Position numbers and translations under genes: made by a program. The notes beneath the pieces are model-generated. The model searched no databases, was not told where the DNA came from, and worked only from the letters and a program-made list of their open reading frames with translations. From the NCBI GenBank assembly GCA_004802705.1, contig SGPL01000101.1, positions 1-64,000 on the forward strand: DNA of 64,000 bases, read 5' to 3'. Source of the stretch: Bondarzewia mesenterica. Lineage: Eukaryota; Basidiomycota; Agaricomycetes; Russulales; Bondarzewiaceae. Positions 1 to 11,651 of this stretch are shown in pieces (within the stretch, counting starts at the first letter, position 1; the number at the start of each line of letters is the position of its first letter).

Positions 1-356
1 ACCTTCGGCTCAGCTGAAAGTAAAGGTTTCGGGCTCAATTTGGTTGTACATGTGACCAACCTGCCATATTTAATTTCGAACTTGCTGATTTTTTAGATTT
101 TTACCAAATTTCAGATAAAACAACAGAACTTCTAAAAATTTAAGGCCCAGATTGAATTCAGAAGCTCTTCAGGGTGTCTTATTTTAAATAATGCCTCTTG
201 TGATGGTCGGCGGCGAGTAGATAAACTACTACATCAGGAAATCTACACGTAACTTTTCTCACTTATATAGACTTTGTACACTTACACCACTTTGGCACAA
301 TTTTTTTGGCTTATTTACACCTTGTTGGACTGGTAGACCTTACAAATTTACTAAAT

Positions 357-995
357 GGCAGCTAATTAACCACTAATTACATAGCCAGTAATTAACTAAT
401 AAGAAACGAAGCCAGAAAAACTAACACTGCAATATTTGCCACTTAAGAGATTTGAACCCAAGACCTCAACAAACCGGAAGCATACTGAGTGTTATTAACC
501 ATTCAGCCAAATGGTAGAAACCAACCTACATACTATATAATATTTTTCGACTTAGATATTTTTTTTTTTTACTTGTCCAATAGAGTGAATATTTTTTCGC
601 TTTTTGGACAGTTTTTATCCATAAATATATGACATAACTCATGCCACCAGCAAGCTACTGATGAGAAGAGTTTAAATATCTAGTTAGAAGGTCACAGCTG
701 AAATCTGTTGAGTGCACCTGCAGCAGATATCTATTCATCCCACTTAGACACCCAAGTCAAAAAATGTTTTAAGTCGAAAAAATATGGTATATAATTTGAT
801 TCCTAACAAGAATAACAAGAATTATTTAGCTGAATGGTTAACAGCATTCAATATACTTCTGATTTGGCTTTCGGTTTGTTGAAGTCTTGGGTTCAAATCT
901 CGTAAGTGGCAAATATTGCAGTGTTAGTTTTTCTGGCTTCATTTCTTATTAGTTAATTACTGGCTATATAATTAGTGGTTAATTAGCTGCTGTTT
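357..995. repeat. Long inverted repeat with tRNA-like A and B boxes (SINE- or foldback-like)
   Basis: Two arms of roughly 150-230 bp face each other around a loop of about 160 bp. The left arm (about 357-585) is the imperfect reverse complement of the right arm (about 745-995). The right arm holds TAGCTGAATGG at 827-837, which fits a Pol III A box, and GGTTCAAATCT at 890-900, which is close to a B box. The left arm holds the same boxes on the minus strand. No acceptor stem pairs around them, so this is not an intact tRNA gene. A tRNA-derived SINE inserted twice in opposite directions, or a foldback element with a tRNA-like arm, would both fit. Confidence 0.6.
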
Positions 996-1547
996 AGTAC
1001 CAATTAATTGGGGATATACTGGCTTGGACATACTTATAGCACCTTTTCTATGTAATTAAAAAAGTTCAGTATCTTACTCAACTTTGTTCGATTTCTTCAC
1101 TTTCTTCACTTTCATAACTTTGTGGCCTTGTATAAGGTCTGTAAGAAGGTATAGTAAGTTACATGTAGATTTCTTGATGTAGGGGAATACATCAAGAACA
1201 ACTAATCACTGTCAGTACCATCATCGTGCTTGTCACAGGGATCTGGAACAGTGCAGAATGGTGCGTCATATATGTGATTGATTTTGAGCCATCGCTTGAC
1301 TTTGAGGTCATCCTCGTCTACCACAAACAGTTCAATCAACTTGAGTTTTCCAGGGTTGTCAAATCTGGTGTGCGAGATGATCATGGTCCATGAAACTTCT
1401 GAGCTTTTGTCTGTCGCTTACGGCCAGCTGACGCCAAGAGCATTGATAAAATATATATGCCTTTGCCCTTAAGGTCCATATTGAGAGTAGCCGTGTATAT
1501 CTAGCTTCTTCTCTCATAGGAAGTCTGCGTCAGATGGCAAATTGTCA

Positions 1548-2243
1548 GATCTGCTCGTAGGTGATGAAATATCTACCAACAACAGGGATTCCACTCATCG
1601 TAATGTTCAACTTTGCTGAAACTAAAAAATTGGGAGTACATAAGAAGTCAGAACGGTCAGCTCGAGTATCGAGTTATCATTGCAGATATTGACTTGTTAT
1701 ACGTTAAAATACCTGTTCCTTTAGGACAGCTTGTTTCAGGCAAAATGTTAGAAAAATGCTGCTCACTTGTAGCCTTATTGCAAGATGTGTCTGGCCATCT
1801 TCCTTGATACTGGAGTGATACTATGAAGTCAAAACAAGAGTGCAGTTCATGATGAGAACTCTGGTGCTGTAGAACTAGTGATGGTGATGGCAAGAGTAGT
1901 ATGAAGTTTTGCCCCTGAGGTCTGAGGCTTTAAGTATGTTCATGAACTGCACTCTTGTTTTAACTTCATAGTATCACTCCAGTATCAAGGAAGATGGCCA
2001 AACACATCTTGCAATAAGGCTACAGGTGAGCAGCATTTTTTTAACATTTTGCCTGAAACAGGCTGTCCTAAAGGAACAGGTATTTCAACATATAACAAGT
2101 CAGTATCCATAATGATGACTTGGCACTTGAGCTGACCATCCTGACTTCTCACATACTCCCGATTTTTTAGTTTCAGCAAAGTTGAACATTATGATCGGTG
2201 GAATCCCTGTTGTTAGTGGATACTCATCACCTACGAGCAAATC
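1548..2243. repeat. Large near-perfect palindrome with arms of about 300 bp
   Basis: The segment from about 1548 to 1853 is repeated in inverted orientation at about 1936-2243, with a spacer of roughly 82 bp. Both arms therefore contain the same 64-codon open frame on opposite strands (1613-1807 plus and 1985-2179 minus), with scattered substitutions between them. I do not recognise the short peptide. The arrangement resembles a foldback or head-to-head transposon insertion, and the open frame is probably a fragment of a mobile element rather than a gene. Confidence 0.7.
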
Positions 2244-5200
2244 TAGTCTTATAATGACATACCTGCTGATGTGACGATGACCTGCCTAATTTTGTAAATT
2301 TTAGCTGAGGATGCCACAGTGTTTTCGTACTCAGTTCAGTCTCTGATACAGTTACGATTTCTAATTTATGATTCTCAATTAGAGAATTTGGACTGCTTAC
2401 ATATAGTAGCTAGTTCGAGTCTGATTCCTACGTGACTTTTGAGTTATCAGCTTAGTGTCAACTTTTTGATCCACCAGCTATGAACTCTGGTGAATGACAC
2501 ATTCGACCCAAGAGAGATAGGTGTCCTTCACCCAGTCCAACGCGTGCACCACCTGATACTCCATCCCTGCAAAACCTCCTGCATTTTATGCTGAGATCAC
2601 CGCAGCTTGGTCAGACACTTCAAGTTTCCTCCATTTGACAAGCTCTCAACTGCTGTTATACAAGACAAAATGTAGGAGGACGTGAGAGCAGAGGTGCTGA
2701 AAGGGTAGCAGTGTGGCACTTCATTGTCATCAAGGTCGACGACTGATATTGTTGTGCTAGCATTGAGATCACCAGGGGCGTGAGATCTAGCACCCATTGA
2801 CCCCAGTGAGATGAGTCAGTATTCGAAGATGGTTTGGCCATTGTATTGCTATTTGGTGAAAGGAGATAGGTCAGCTGCAGGTACATAATTTTGCAAGGTT
2901 TATATGACCTACATCTATTATCGGTGACAACTGCGTGTTTAGATTTTTCCTCTGAAGGCACTTGCACTTGTAGAATAGCTCAATAAAATGGATAAATAGT
3001 AAGAAAATAAATTGACACCTGTCCAACAGTAAATGCAAATCAAGCTTGACTACGCCCACGGTCAGATGAAGTTATTGAAGAAAGCAAGTGTTGAGTCGTA
3101 GGTCTTATCATGTTAGCAGGCTCGTCGACGTTGATGAGCACCTCTGCTCCCCAACCTGGGAGACTACTATTTTTGTCCCTTTGTTTCAGATCTCAAGACT
3201 CCATCATCTGTCCTTTTATGATATCTTGCGATCTCTTTTGACCTTTTGCGATCTCATGCGACCTTTTGCGATCTCTTCTCAGCTTGGCCGCTTCGACCTC
3301 CAATTACAAGACCATTCTTCGTCGATGCTCCAGACCTTCTCCACGTGTCAGACTTCCACAATCGATGATGCCGAGCTGCACTCAAGCTCATCCGTTCAGC
3401 TCGACGGTTTTTGGTATTATCAGCCGACCATCTGCGACATTGCCCGCATCTTGTTCTAATCTGATATCGCTCGGAGCACACGCTCCTCCGTTTTGTCATT
3501 TTATTGCATGTTATTTTCAAGAGACTTCGCAGGGCACCTATCAAGTTCACCAGATTATCTTTTACCTTTCGATCTCATATGCTTCGCTTCCCTTTGAACC
3601 AATGCCAGATTATTAGTCGCTGAATCTTCCTGTTCCTATTTTCTACCTTCATCGTACAATGTTCGCTATATCTTTCAGTCTCCCTTCTCCACTCCCCACT
3701 CAGTATATAAGCTACGATAAGTCTCTGTGAAATATGAGATCAGTCCATGGACTTCAGACCTCATTTCACCTGTGCGAACTGCAACTGCGACCTGTGACCT
3801 GCGACTTTGACTTTGACTTTGACTTTGCTGTGACTTACTGTGACCTTCGACTTTGCTGCAACCTTCAACATTGCTTATCTACCTTTAAACACCATGCTTT
3901 GTCTCTATATCCTATCCATCCTCCCATTCTATAACATCTCAGACCTTTGACCCAAATATCGCACTAACTTCACACTTTCATTAGAACATTACTCCAATAT
4001 CGCACTTGATCGCATGCTCTCATTCCTCTTTCATACCCATCTACTCACACATCTGTGTCTTTGCAGCAGACGTCTACTCGACTTATCCTCTTGCACATCA
4101 CCTGTGGTGTCTTTTGGGGTGTTGTTTCTCCCCTAGGGGCATCACGAGTGTATCAACATTCAAGGAGAAATAGGGCATCCCCCAAGCTCACTCTAAGCTC
4201 GTCAATTGTGAAAAATGCATATGAAGTTGGAGGTAAAAAGATTCATACTTTTGTGTGCTCGCTGCGATCGAATTACGAAAGGAGATAGGTGTCAGGGCTC
4301 AGCCTAAGCCTAACCCCAAACAATCACCAAAGNGNGAGTNGAAGTGTTGAGGTNTNTNGTTNTCTCAAAGTGCAGGGCCTTACGCTCANAACTGTGGTGA
4401 ATTNCCAAGTTAATATTACACAAACNAANATAAGTACAAGAGGAGGCGAGCTTACCTGTGGNNAATTNCNAAGTGCTNAAAACTNNGATNCCACAGGTGN
4501 TGCACTGCAGTATAAATACGTAAGTATGTTTAGGGCAGGTCTAGTGAACCCTGCCTACTAAGCAGTGTGTCCATGCATCAGTCAGCCAACTCAGTGTATC
4601 AGTAAGCAAGGCTGAGTATGCATCAGTCAGCCAAATATGAGTAAGCTAAGTAAGTATCACGTGACCAATCATGTGCCATAACATGTGATAATCTATAAAT
4701 ACGCATCTAGACCCCAGTCTAGCTAAGTCTAGATCAGCTGATGCGACTAGTGGGTTTTTTAAGACTAAGTCTGGCCCCTTGTCTGAGTTCGCAGGTGTCT
4801 GGTCCTCCCTTATCACAGGGTGATGCATCATAAGGCTAGTTAACCCCCTCGTGATATAGGTGACTAAGCAAGTTACATAATTGGAAAAGAAAAGAAAATA
4901 CATAGTCACTACAGCACTGTTAAGCAATAAGGAAGATTGACATTGCATTTGCATATGCTGTTATAGATAAAAAACTCACATACTCTACAAGAAATTAAAG
5001 ATCGCTTATTACAATCAGACTCAGATTTTCAAAAGCAAATGATTGAATATTTGGAAGGTGTACATCAAGGTGAATTTTTAACAGGAACAATGGAGAATGT
5101 GAAAGAAAAATTTACCATGAAATAAAATGAAAATTGAGATCGATTGAAAGCAACTGAATGTCTTCCACAAGCCATACCATTGAAATGTGATAATTCTACT

Positions 5201-8200
5201 TATGATGCTTGTGAATCTTGTGAAAGAAATAAAATATGGTGGTCTGAATATAAAGAAGAGGTAGACGAAATTTTATTTCAATCAAATGTTCATGATTGTA
5301 GTAAAAGCCCTAGTTGCATTGGAGGAGTTTGCAAAGCAAGATTTCCTCATGAGATTCATCCATGTTCAACTATTGATATGGACACAGGGTATATTCAAAT
5401 GAAGAAAGGTGAAGCTTGGATAAATATATTTACTCCTTGGTTCACTTATTTATTACAATGCAATACTGATATCACAAGCTTGTTATCTGGTACAGTAATT
5501 AAGGCTGTGATTATATATGTAGCAGATTATATAGTCAAAACACCTTTGAAAACACATGTTATCTTTGAGACAATCAAAGCAATTTTTGAAAGAAATGCAG
5601 AATTGATCAATAGAACTTTAAAGCAAAAAGATAAAGCACAAAAACTATTAATTTAACTAGTGAATGCATTATCTATAAAATCAAAAACTGGAGGACCAAT
5701 AGCATCATTATATCTATTAGAGCATTCTGATCATTATACAAAATTTAAATTTCAACCATTTTATTGAAGAAACTTTGTAAAAAAAAAGTAGAACAAGATT
5801 GTAGAGATCTTGATGATGAAAAGTATAAAGAAAAGGTTATAATAGGGCATAATAATGGTACATATATTGATATTTCAATGGTATCTGATTACATATATCA
5901 TCCTGAAATGTACAATCATATGAACTTATATGATTAGATGTGATTGACAAAAAAAATTAAAATTACACATAAAAAAGCAAAAACTAGTCAAAAAGAAGAT
6001 TGTTTACAATCTGAAAAAAAAAATTATATCAACATGATATAAAAGATAAAAGAAGCAATAAATACAAATTTATTGAACCACATCCACAAAGAAAAACTCA
6101 TAAACCAGTCCTTCACTCTGAAAGTCAAAGTAAAGTGCTAAACTTTGTAGGTTGGACATTGCCTAGACATGATCAAGGTAGTAGAGAAGACTATTGCAAA
6201 ACAATGCTAACATTATTTATGCCATGGCAATTAGGCACTGATTTGAAAATAACAAAGGATATATAGAATAAAGGGTTTGAATCTCATGTGTTTACAGATA
6301 GACAAGAAGAAATCATGAAATTCATGCATCTAAAATATGAATGTAATGATGCACATGATGATTTTTCTTCACAGAGAAAAAAGAAATCTAAAAATGCATT
6401 TCTTTTCAGTTTTACTGAAAAACAAATGAATGATTTAGATCAAGAAAATGTAGATCAAGAAAATGATATTCATGAAACCTTGAATGAAAATGATATGAAC
6501 TTTGCACAAAAACAATTGAACAATGAATGTGATGATTTAAGCAAGCAAGCTATGAATCATTTACATCAAATGAATGTCATAGGTTCTGTATTGAGATCAT
6601 ATAGATGGCTTGATAAAATGCCCAACATGAATACTATAAATGTGCCAAAGGATAATTCATTATGGATTAGAAATGAGCATACAACAAGTGAATGGAAATA
6701 GGTATTGAGTAGCAAGTGAGATCAAGTTATTGCAAATCATGAAGAACAAGCTGCTAAAGTGCCTTCAAGGTTTAAGTGCAAGGCTTTGTTATTGAATTTG
6801 AATCCAAATGAGGTGAGAATCATAGATAAAGCCTATTTGACTCATTCTTTTAAAGCACAATCTAGTGATAAACAAAAAACTGTTGATGATATGATTATAC
6901 AATTTAAGTTGAATAGTGAGCAAGAGCAAGCATTTTGAATTATTGCAAATCATGCAGTAGAACAAAATGGAGGTCAACTCAAGATATATTTAGGAGGTAT
7001 GGCAGGAACAAGAAAATCACAAGTCATAAAAGTGCTGATTCATTTTTTTAATTTGAACAATGAATCATATCACTTTTTAGTTTTAATGCCAACTAGTTCT
7101 GCTGCTGCTCAAGTTTTAGGATCAACATATCATTCAATCCTTGATATTATAGGATGGAATGTTAGTAACAATAAGCAAATAATTGCTAATGTGAAAGCAA
7201 GACTTGAACATGTTGATTATGTATTTTTAGATGAAATATCTATGGTTAACTGTAAAAGTTTTTACAATATATCAGCACAAATGTGTAAGGCTTTAAAAGA
7301 ACCTAATTATGCTTTTGGTGGAATTAATATGATATATACAAGTGACTTTGTGCAACTTCTACCTCTTGGTGCAGTGCTATCTTTATATAGTCACAATGTG
7401 ACTTTTTCTCAAATGCATCATACAAATAGCTATTTGAACCAACAAAAAGCAATGGGAAAATTTGCTTGGCATGAATTCACAATAGTTGTTATTTTGAGAC
7501 AAAATATGAGGCAAAGAAATCAATCAAAAGAAGATCAAGATTTTAGAAATGCTTTAAAAAATATGCGATATCGTGATTGTACAAAAGATGATGTTGCTTT
7601 ATTGAATTTAAGAATTACAAGAAGAGGAATTAATAATCCAAAGCTGACTGACTCTAACTTTCATGATGTTTTAATCATAACATCATACAATGCACATAGA
7701 GATAAAATAGATGAATTAAGCACAGAGCAATTTATAAAAGAGTCAAATCAACAAGTTTCAACATTTTATTCAGTTGATAAGTGGGCTTCTTTGAATAATG
7801 ATGATAAAAAAGGTGCAACATAGAAAGAATATTTCTGATCTACTTTGTAGTAAAAATGAAATTTTTGAAGACTTGCAAGAAAGAATCTGAAATTTGCCAC
7901 ATGCTTGTAGTGAAAATCATCCTAGAATATTAAAATTATATGTGGGATTGCCAATGATGATTAAATGCAATGAAGCAACAGAATGTTGTGTAACAAATGG
8001 AGCTGAGGGAATAATAATTGGTTGAAAAGCAGATAAAATAGATGATAAACATGCATATTTGAATACAGTATTTGAAAAGTTAATAAATCCACCATCTGCA
8101 ATACAACTTGATGGCTTACTATTGAATGTAATTCCTCTTTCAAGTCAGACTTTTGATATCAAATGTAAATTACCTAATGGTAAAACAGTGAATATCAAAT

Positions 8201-9008
8201 GAACTCAAGTTCTTTTAGTGTTAAACTTTGCAATGACAGATTTTGCATCACAAGGAAGAACAAGACCATATAATGCTGTTAATCTACAAAATTATTTCTC
8301 ACATCAATCATTTTACACATGTCTATCTCGTGGATTAACTTTGTAAGGAACAATACTCATACAAAGGTTTGATGTTAAAAAAATCACAGGAGGTTTGAAA
8401 GCTAGTGACTTGTGGCAAGAATTTAGGGAGCTAAAGATATTAGATGAGATTACAACTATGCAATATGAAGAAAAGCTACCATATAATGTTTAAGGACAAA
8501 CAAGATATTAGCTTATTACTGCATATCATCAATGGAAAGGAAATGATTATGTGCCACAACATCTTTATCATTCATTGCAATGGACTAAGTCAAGCCCATT
8601 TATTGCAAATGTAGAAGAGTCTGAAAATGTAGACTTGCAATAGAAGGTGATATCCAAATCAAAGAAAACTTTATCAATAGCATCTGCATCAGCTATTGAT
8701 AATGATCAAAATAAGTTGAATAATGCAAGTAAAAGCTTGACACATACATATGTACCTACACAAGGTTCTACACATCTTGAACAGTTGAGTGTTGATAAAG
8801 AAAAAATCTTAAAGAAAAGGCACATGTCTGATATCACAACACAATCTAAAAAAATCAAATTAAATGATGAGATTTTGAGAAAACACAAATTTAAAGAAGA
8901 AGAATCTGGTAGTTCAAATAAGAAACAGAATGAAATTCAAGTTACTCAACAAACAAGTTTAGTTGGATTCAAATGGAATGCTACAACATAGAGCTGTGCA
9001 TATGACAG

Positions 9009-9048
9009 TTTATTTACAATATATATGCATATATATATTGTAAATAAA
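9009..9048. repeat. Perfect 40-bp AT-rich palindrome
   Basis: An 18-bp arm, a self-complementary GCAT centre and the exact reverse complement of the arm make a perfect palindrome. It lies in the Helitron coding sequence, five bases before the hAT-like target duplication. It would form a cruciform or hairpin and may have influenced insertion, or may simply result from AT decay. Confidence 0.8.
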
Positions 9049-9060
9049 GATACATGGAAG

Positions 9061-9615
9061 CAAGGGTCAGCCGGAACCAAAAATCACAAATCCCACCTCT
9101 TGCAAACTGCTGTTCAAGACCCCGGACACCTGCTGTTGTCAACCAACCTTAGAAGAAGTAGAACAACAAATGTAGCTCATATTACTTTGACTGCAGACAA
9201 GTTATATGTACAATATCTGGTTGTATACATTATCACCATCAGATTATGAAAAATGAACTATCTACTGACGAATGAACGATAGTGCTCAGCAAAATTAAGC
9301 CAGTCACGTCATTGTGCTGGTCGTGCTCATTACATAATTGAATCAGCTGACTGTGACACATCTTTGGCTATTTTCTCTGGAGGTGCGATATTTCGTCCAT
9401 TCTCATTTTATTTAGTGGCACTTATGAAGTGACAGCCTTTATATAATGTCTAGAAATATGCTAACAACTTCATATGTTTTCTACTCATGAGCTAGACATG
9501 GGCAAGAAACCTGCTGTCAGAACTGCAGAATGTGGCTTTTTCCGTGACCCTGGACAGTTGACTGGGTTTAACAGGGGGGGTTGACTTCAAGATTTCTAGA
9601 TCCGACTGACCCTTG
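9061..9615. mobile_element. Non-autonomous hAT-like DNA transposon (MITE) inside the Helitron
   Basis: The 555-bp segment starts with CAAGGGTCAGCCGGA and ends with TCCGACTGACCCTTG, inverted repeats that match at 14 of 15 positions. It is flanked by identical 8-bp direct repeats, CATGGAAG at 9053-9060 and 9616-9623. An 8-bp duplication and a CA-GGG-type terminus are characteristic of the hAT superfamily. The segment is visibly richer in G and C than the surrounding Helitron. Removing it with one duplication copy reconnects the Helitron frame across the site (Trp-Lys at the junction). No transposase is encoded, so movement would need one in trans. Confidence 0.85.
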
Positions 9616-10667
9616 CATGGAAGCACAAAGTCAAACGATATCTATTGTTAAATGTGTTGACTAAAGAGATTGAAAAAGCAATTAAAACCAATGTGGATAT
9701 CAATGAAGCAAGAGATAAACTACATTTTCAATTGAACAAGGCTGATAAAAACTCATTTCTCATGTCTAGAATAATTAGCACAGATATTTATGAATTATGT
9801 AAAATAATGTCTTAATATAAGCCTAGATCATCATATAGATCAGTTCAATTATAGTGTCAACAATATAATACAATATTTGAAGAAATATCAATCACAAGTT
9901 CCTTATGGCATACTAATTTGAGTCATAAAGATCTTTGAACTGCAGCTATTGTAAAATTATTATTAAATCACAGAGATAAAAGATCATGTGTATCTTGTAT
10001 TAATAATTTTCAAAGGACAACTAAATTCCAACATCTACCTATTACTTTTCACTTAGAAGTTAATCAAATAGCTAGAGACTTTGATCTCAACATAATGATT
10101 GGCACAACTATATATCAATTAAGAGGCATTATTCATTGAGGATCCAATCACTTTACTGCAAGAATAATTTCTAAAGATTGTAATGTATGAAAATATAATA
10201 GTACATTTATGGATGGAGAATGCATATCTGAAAACATATATTTAGAGATTACACAAACTCAATTGCACTCATTCAATGAAAGATCAGCTTCAATATTAAT
10301 TTATTCAAAACTTTGATGAATGTTTATTTTAGAGTTTTAAGAAAAAGTTGAAAAGAGGCAGGAATTATTCATGCCATGCAATGTAACGGCCCTCTCTTAA
10401 CAAGTAGAAATATTTCTGATTTTATCTCTGATAAGCTCTATTGAAGGGTATATTCAGTTTTTTATTGTTGCACCAAGAGCATTTAGTAGCAGCCATTTGG
10501 AAATTGATGCAGCCTGCTGATCGATGAAAGAAACACTCTAACGAGATTGAGGATAATGATTTAGATTTATTTTCTTTGTACATAATTTTGAGAACATTTT
10601 TAACTGTTTTTTGTATTTTTTTACGCAATTTTTCGATTTTTTTCTTTTAATTTTTAGAAGTCAAGTT

Positions 10668-11651
10668 ATATGTCCACCAGTTGAGGCCAAAATTTTTGGG
10701 TCAGGTAGGCTCATGATAGATAATTTCCTATTTTGGACAAGATTTTTGTCCACCATCTAAGGTCTGAAGTGCCCAAAAATCTGACCTGACCTTACTCCCT
10801 ATTATCAGTGGGCTTAGATAATTTCATTCTCAGTCAAAATTTTGTGACTCCAGCCACACCACATTAGATGTAGATCATGAAATTTTGTGACACTCACTAG
10901 GTAACAGCCATCAAATGGTTTCATAGGACCCCTGATAATAGGGGGTGAGGTCGGGTCGACGTCCACCAGCAAAAGGCCCTCCAGCCCCGGACAGATCGAG
11001 TAGTGTCTGGTTTTGATCCACCAGCAGGACGCCAGTCTAAGGCCGAAGGTAGAGTTTTTTGTCCACCAGTTGCCTTCCCTGTATGAGAGGTCAGGTCGGT
11101 CCAGCACCTCCATTTCAAACTCCGCAATCGTGCCAATACTGTGAATGTTTATTGATCGTCTAGTGAATATGCCATTTCTTACGTCGTACTTCAAGTCTAA
11201 CGACATGTCCAGCTTCGTCAATTCTGAATCATTCACATTGGTTCATCCGCTGATCAGCTAAGTGGCATTAGAAATACTTTGATGATGTTTTTGGTTACAT
11301 GCTGTTGCACAAGAAGTGATTGGTCTTGGCAGTTGAGGCAATAGGGCAGTCCAAGATATCAGTTAATGATGAAGATATTGGTTTAGAGTGAGCAGACTGG
11401 GTAAATGGGCATAAATACATTATTTAAGAATTTTTGTGCTTTTTTTGAAATTTTTTGAAATTTTGAGAGGTTGGGTAATTTATCCACCAATTCTGCCAAA
11501 AAAGTTAAGGTCGGGTCACCTCATAGTAGGGAATTTCCTTTTTTGGGTAGCATTTTTGTCTACCAGCTCAGAGCCAAAAGGCCAAAAAANTCTGACCCGA
11601 CCTCACCCCCTATTATCAGGGGGCCTATGACAACCGTCAAATGGTTTCATA
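10668..11651. repeat. Nested terminal-inverted-repeat element with a duplicated end
   Basis: A 30-36 bp inverted repeat (CATAGG...CCCTGATAATAGGGGGTGAGGTCGGGTC type) occurs at about 10921-10956 and, inverted, at about 11595-11630. A second copy of the right end is present as a direct repeat: 10668-10815 resembles 11480-11627, both carrying TCCACCA, a GG/CC-flanked TTTCC stretch and the CTATTATCAG terminus. Direct copies of TCAAATGGTTTCATA flank the interior at 10910 and 11637. The motif TCCACCA recurs at least six times inside. This is a low-copy view of a transposon family that I cannot assign to a superfamily. Confidence 0.55.

Larger units (their letters stand above)
1..4890. other. Gene-poor repetitive stretch
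   Basis: Apart from the two inverted repeats I see no convincing gene. The segment 3080-4050 is pyrimidine-rich with simple tandem motifs (repeated GCGATCTC/GACCTTTT near 3228-3275 and GACTTT units near 3803-3830). A TATATAAG at 3704 could be the core promoter of a solo LTR, but I find no paired LTR or primer-binding site. Ambiguous bases are dense at 4333-4500. A duplicated ATGCATCAGTCAGCCAA occurs near 4572 and 4618. Confidence 0.5.
4898..10320 (+). pseudogene. Decayed Helitron Rep-helicase (RepHel) with C-terminal protease-like domain
   Basis: Helitron transposases join an HUH-type Rep nuclease to a Pif1-family helicase and move by rolling-circle transposition. Reading mostly one frame, an HUH motif (HLHMLL) lies near 4946. 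A two-tyrosine motif (YVADYIVK) is near 5516, a Walker A-like GGMAGTRKSQ near 6993, and a Walker B-like FLDEIS near 7230. A downstream Cys/His protease-like domain starts at SCAYDSLFTI (about 8992) and resumes after an insertion, with NHFTARII near 10149. The first part of Rep is missing upstream of about 4898. At least a dozen in-frame stops sit where the family has Trp or Gln (for example FY*RNFV near 5765, expected Trp), consistent with TGG to TGA/TAG and CAA to TAA. In the Walker A motif the expected GTGKS reads GTRKS. It is certainly not functional. Confidence 0.85.

Noticed and set aside
827..910. tRNA gene
   Set aside because: A- and B-box-like sequences are present, but the acceptor and anticodon stems do not pair.
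3080..4050. Possible solo LTR with TATATAAG
   Set aside because: No second LTR, primer-binding site or target duplication could be identified by eye; kept only as a remark.
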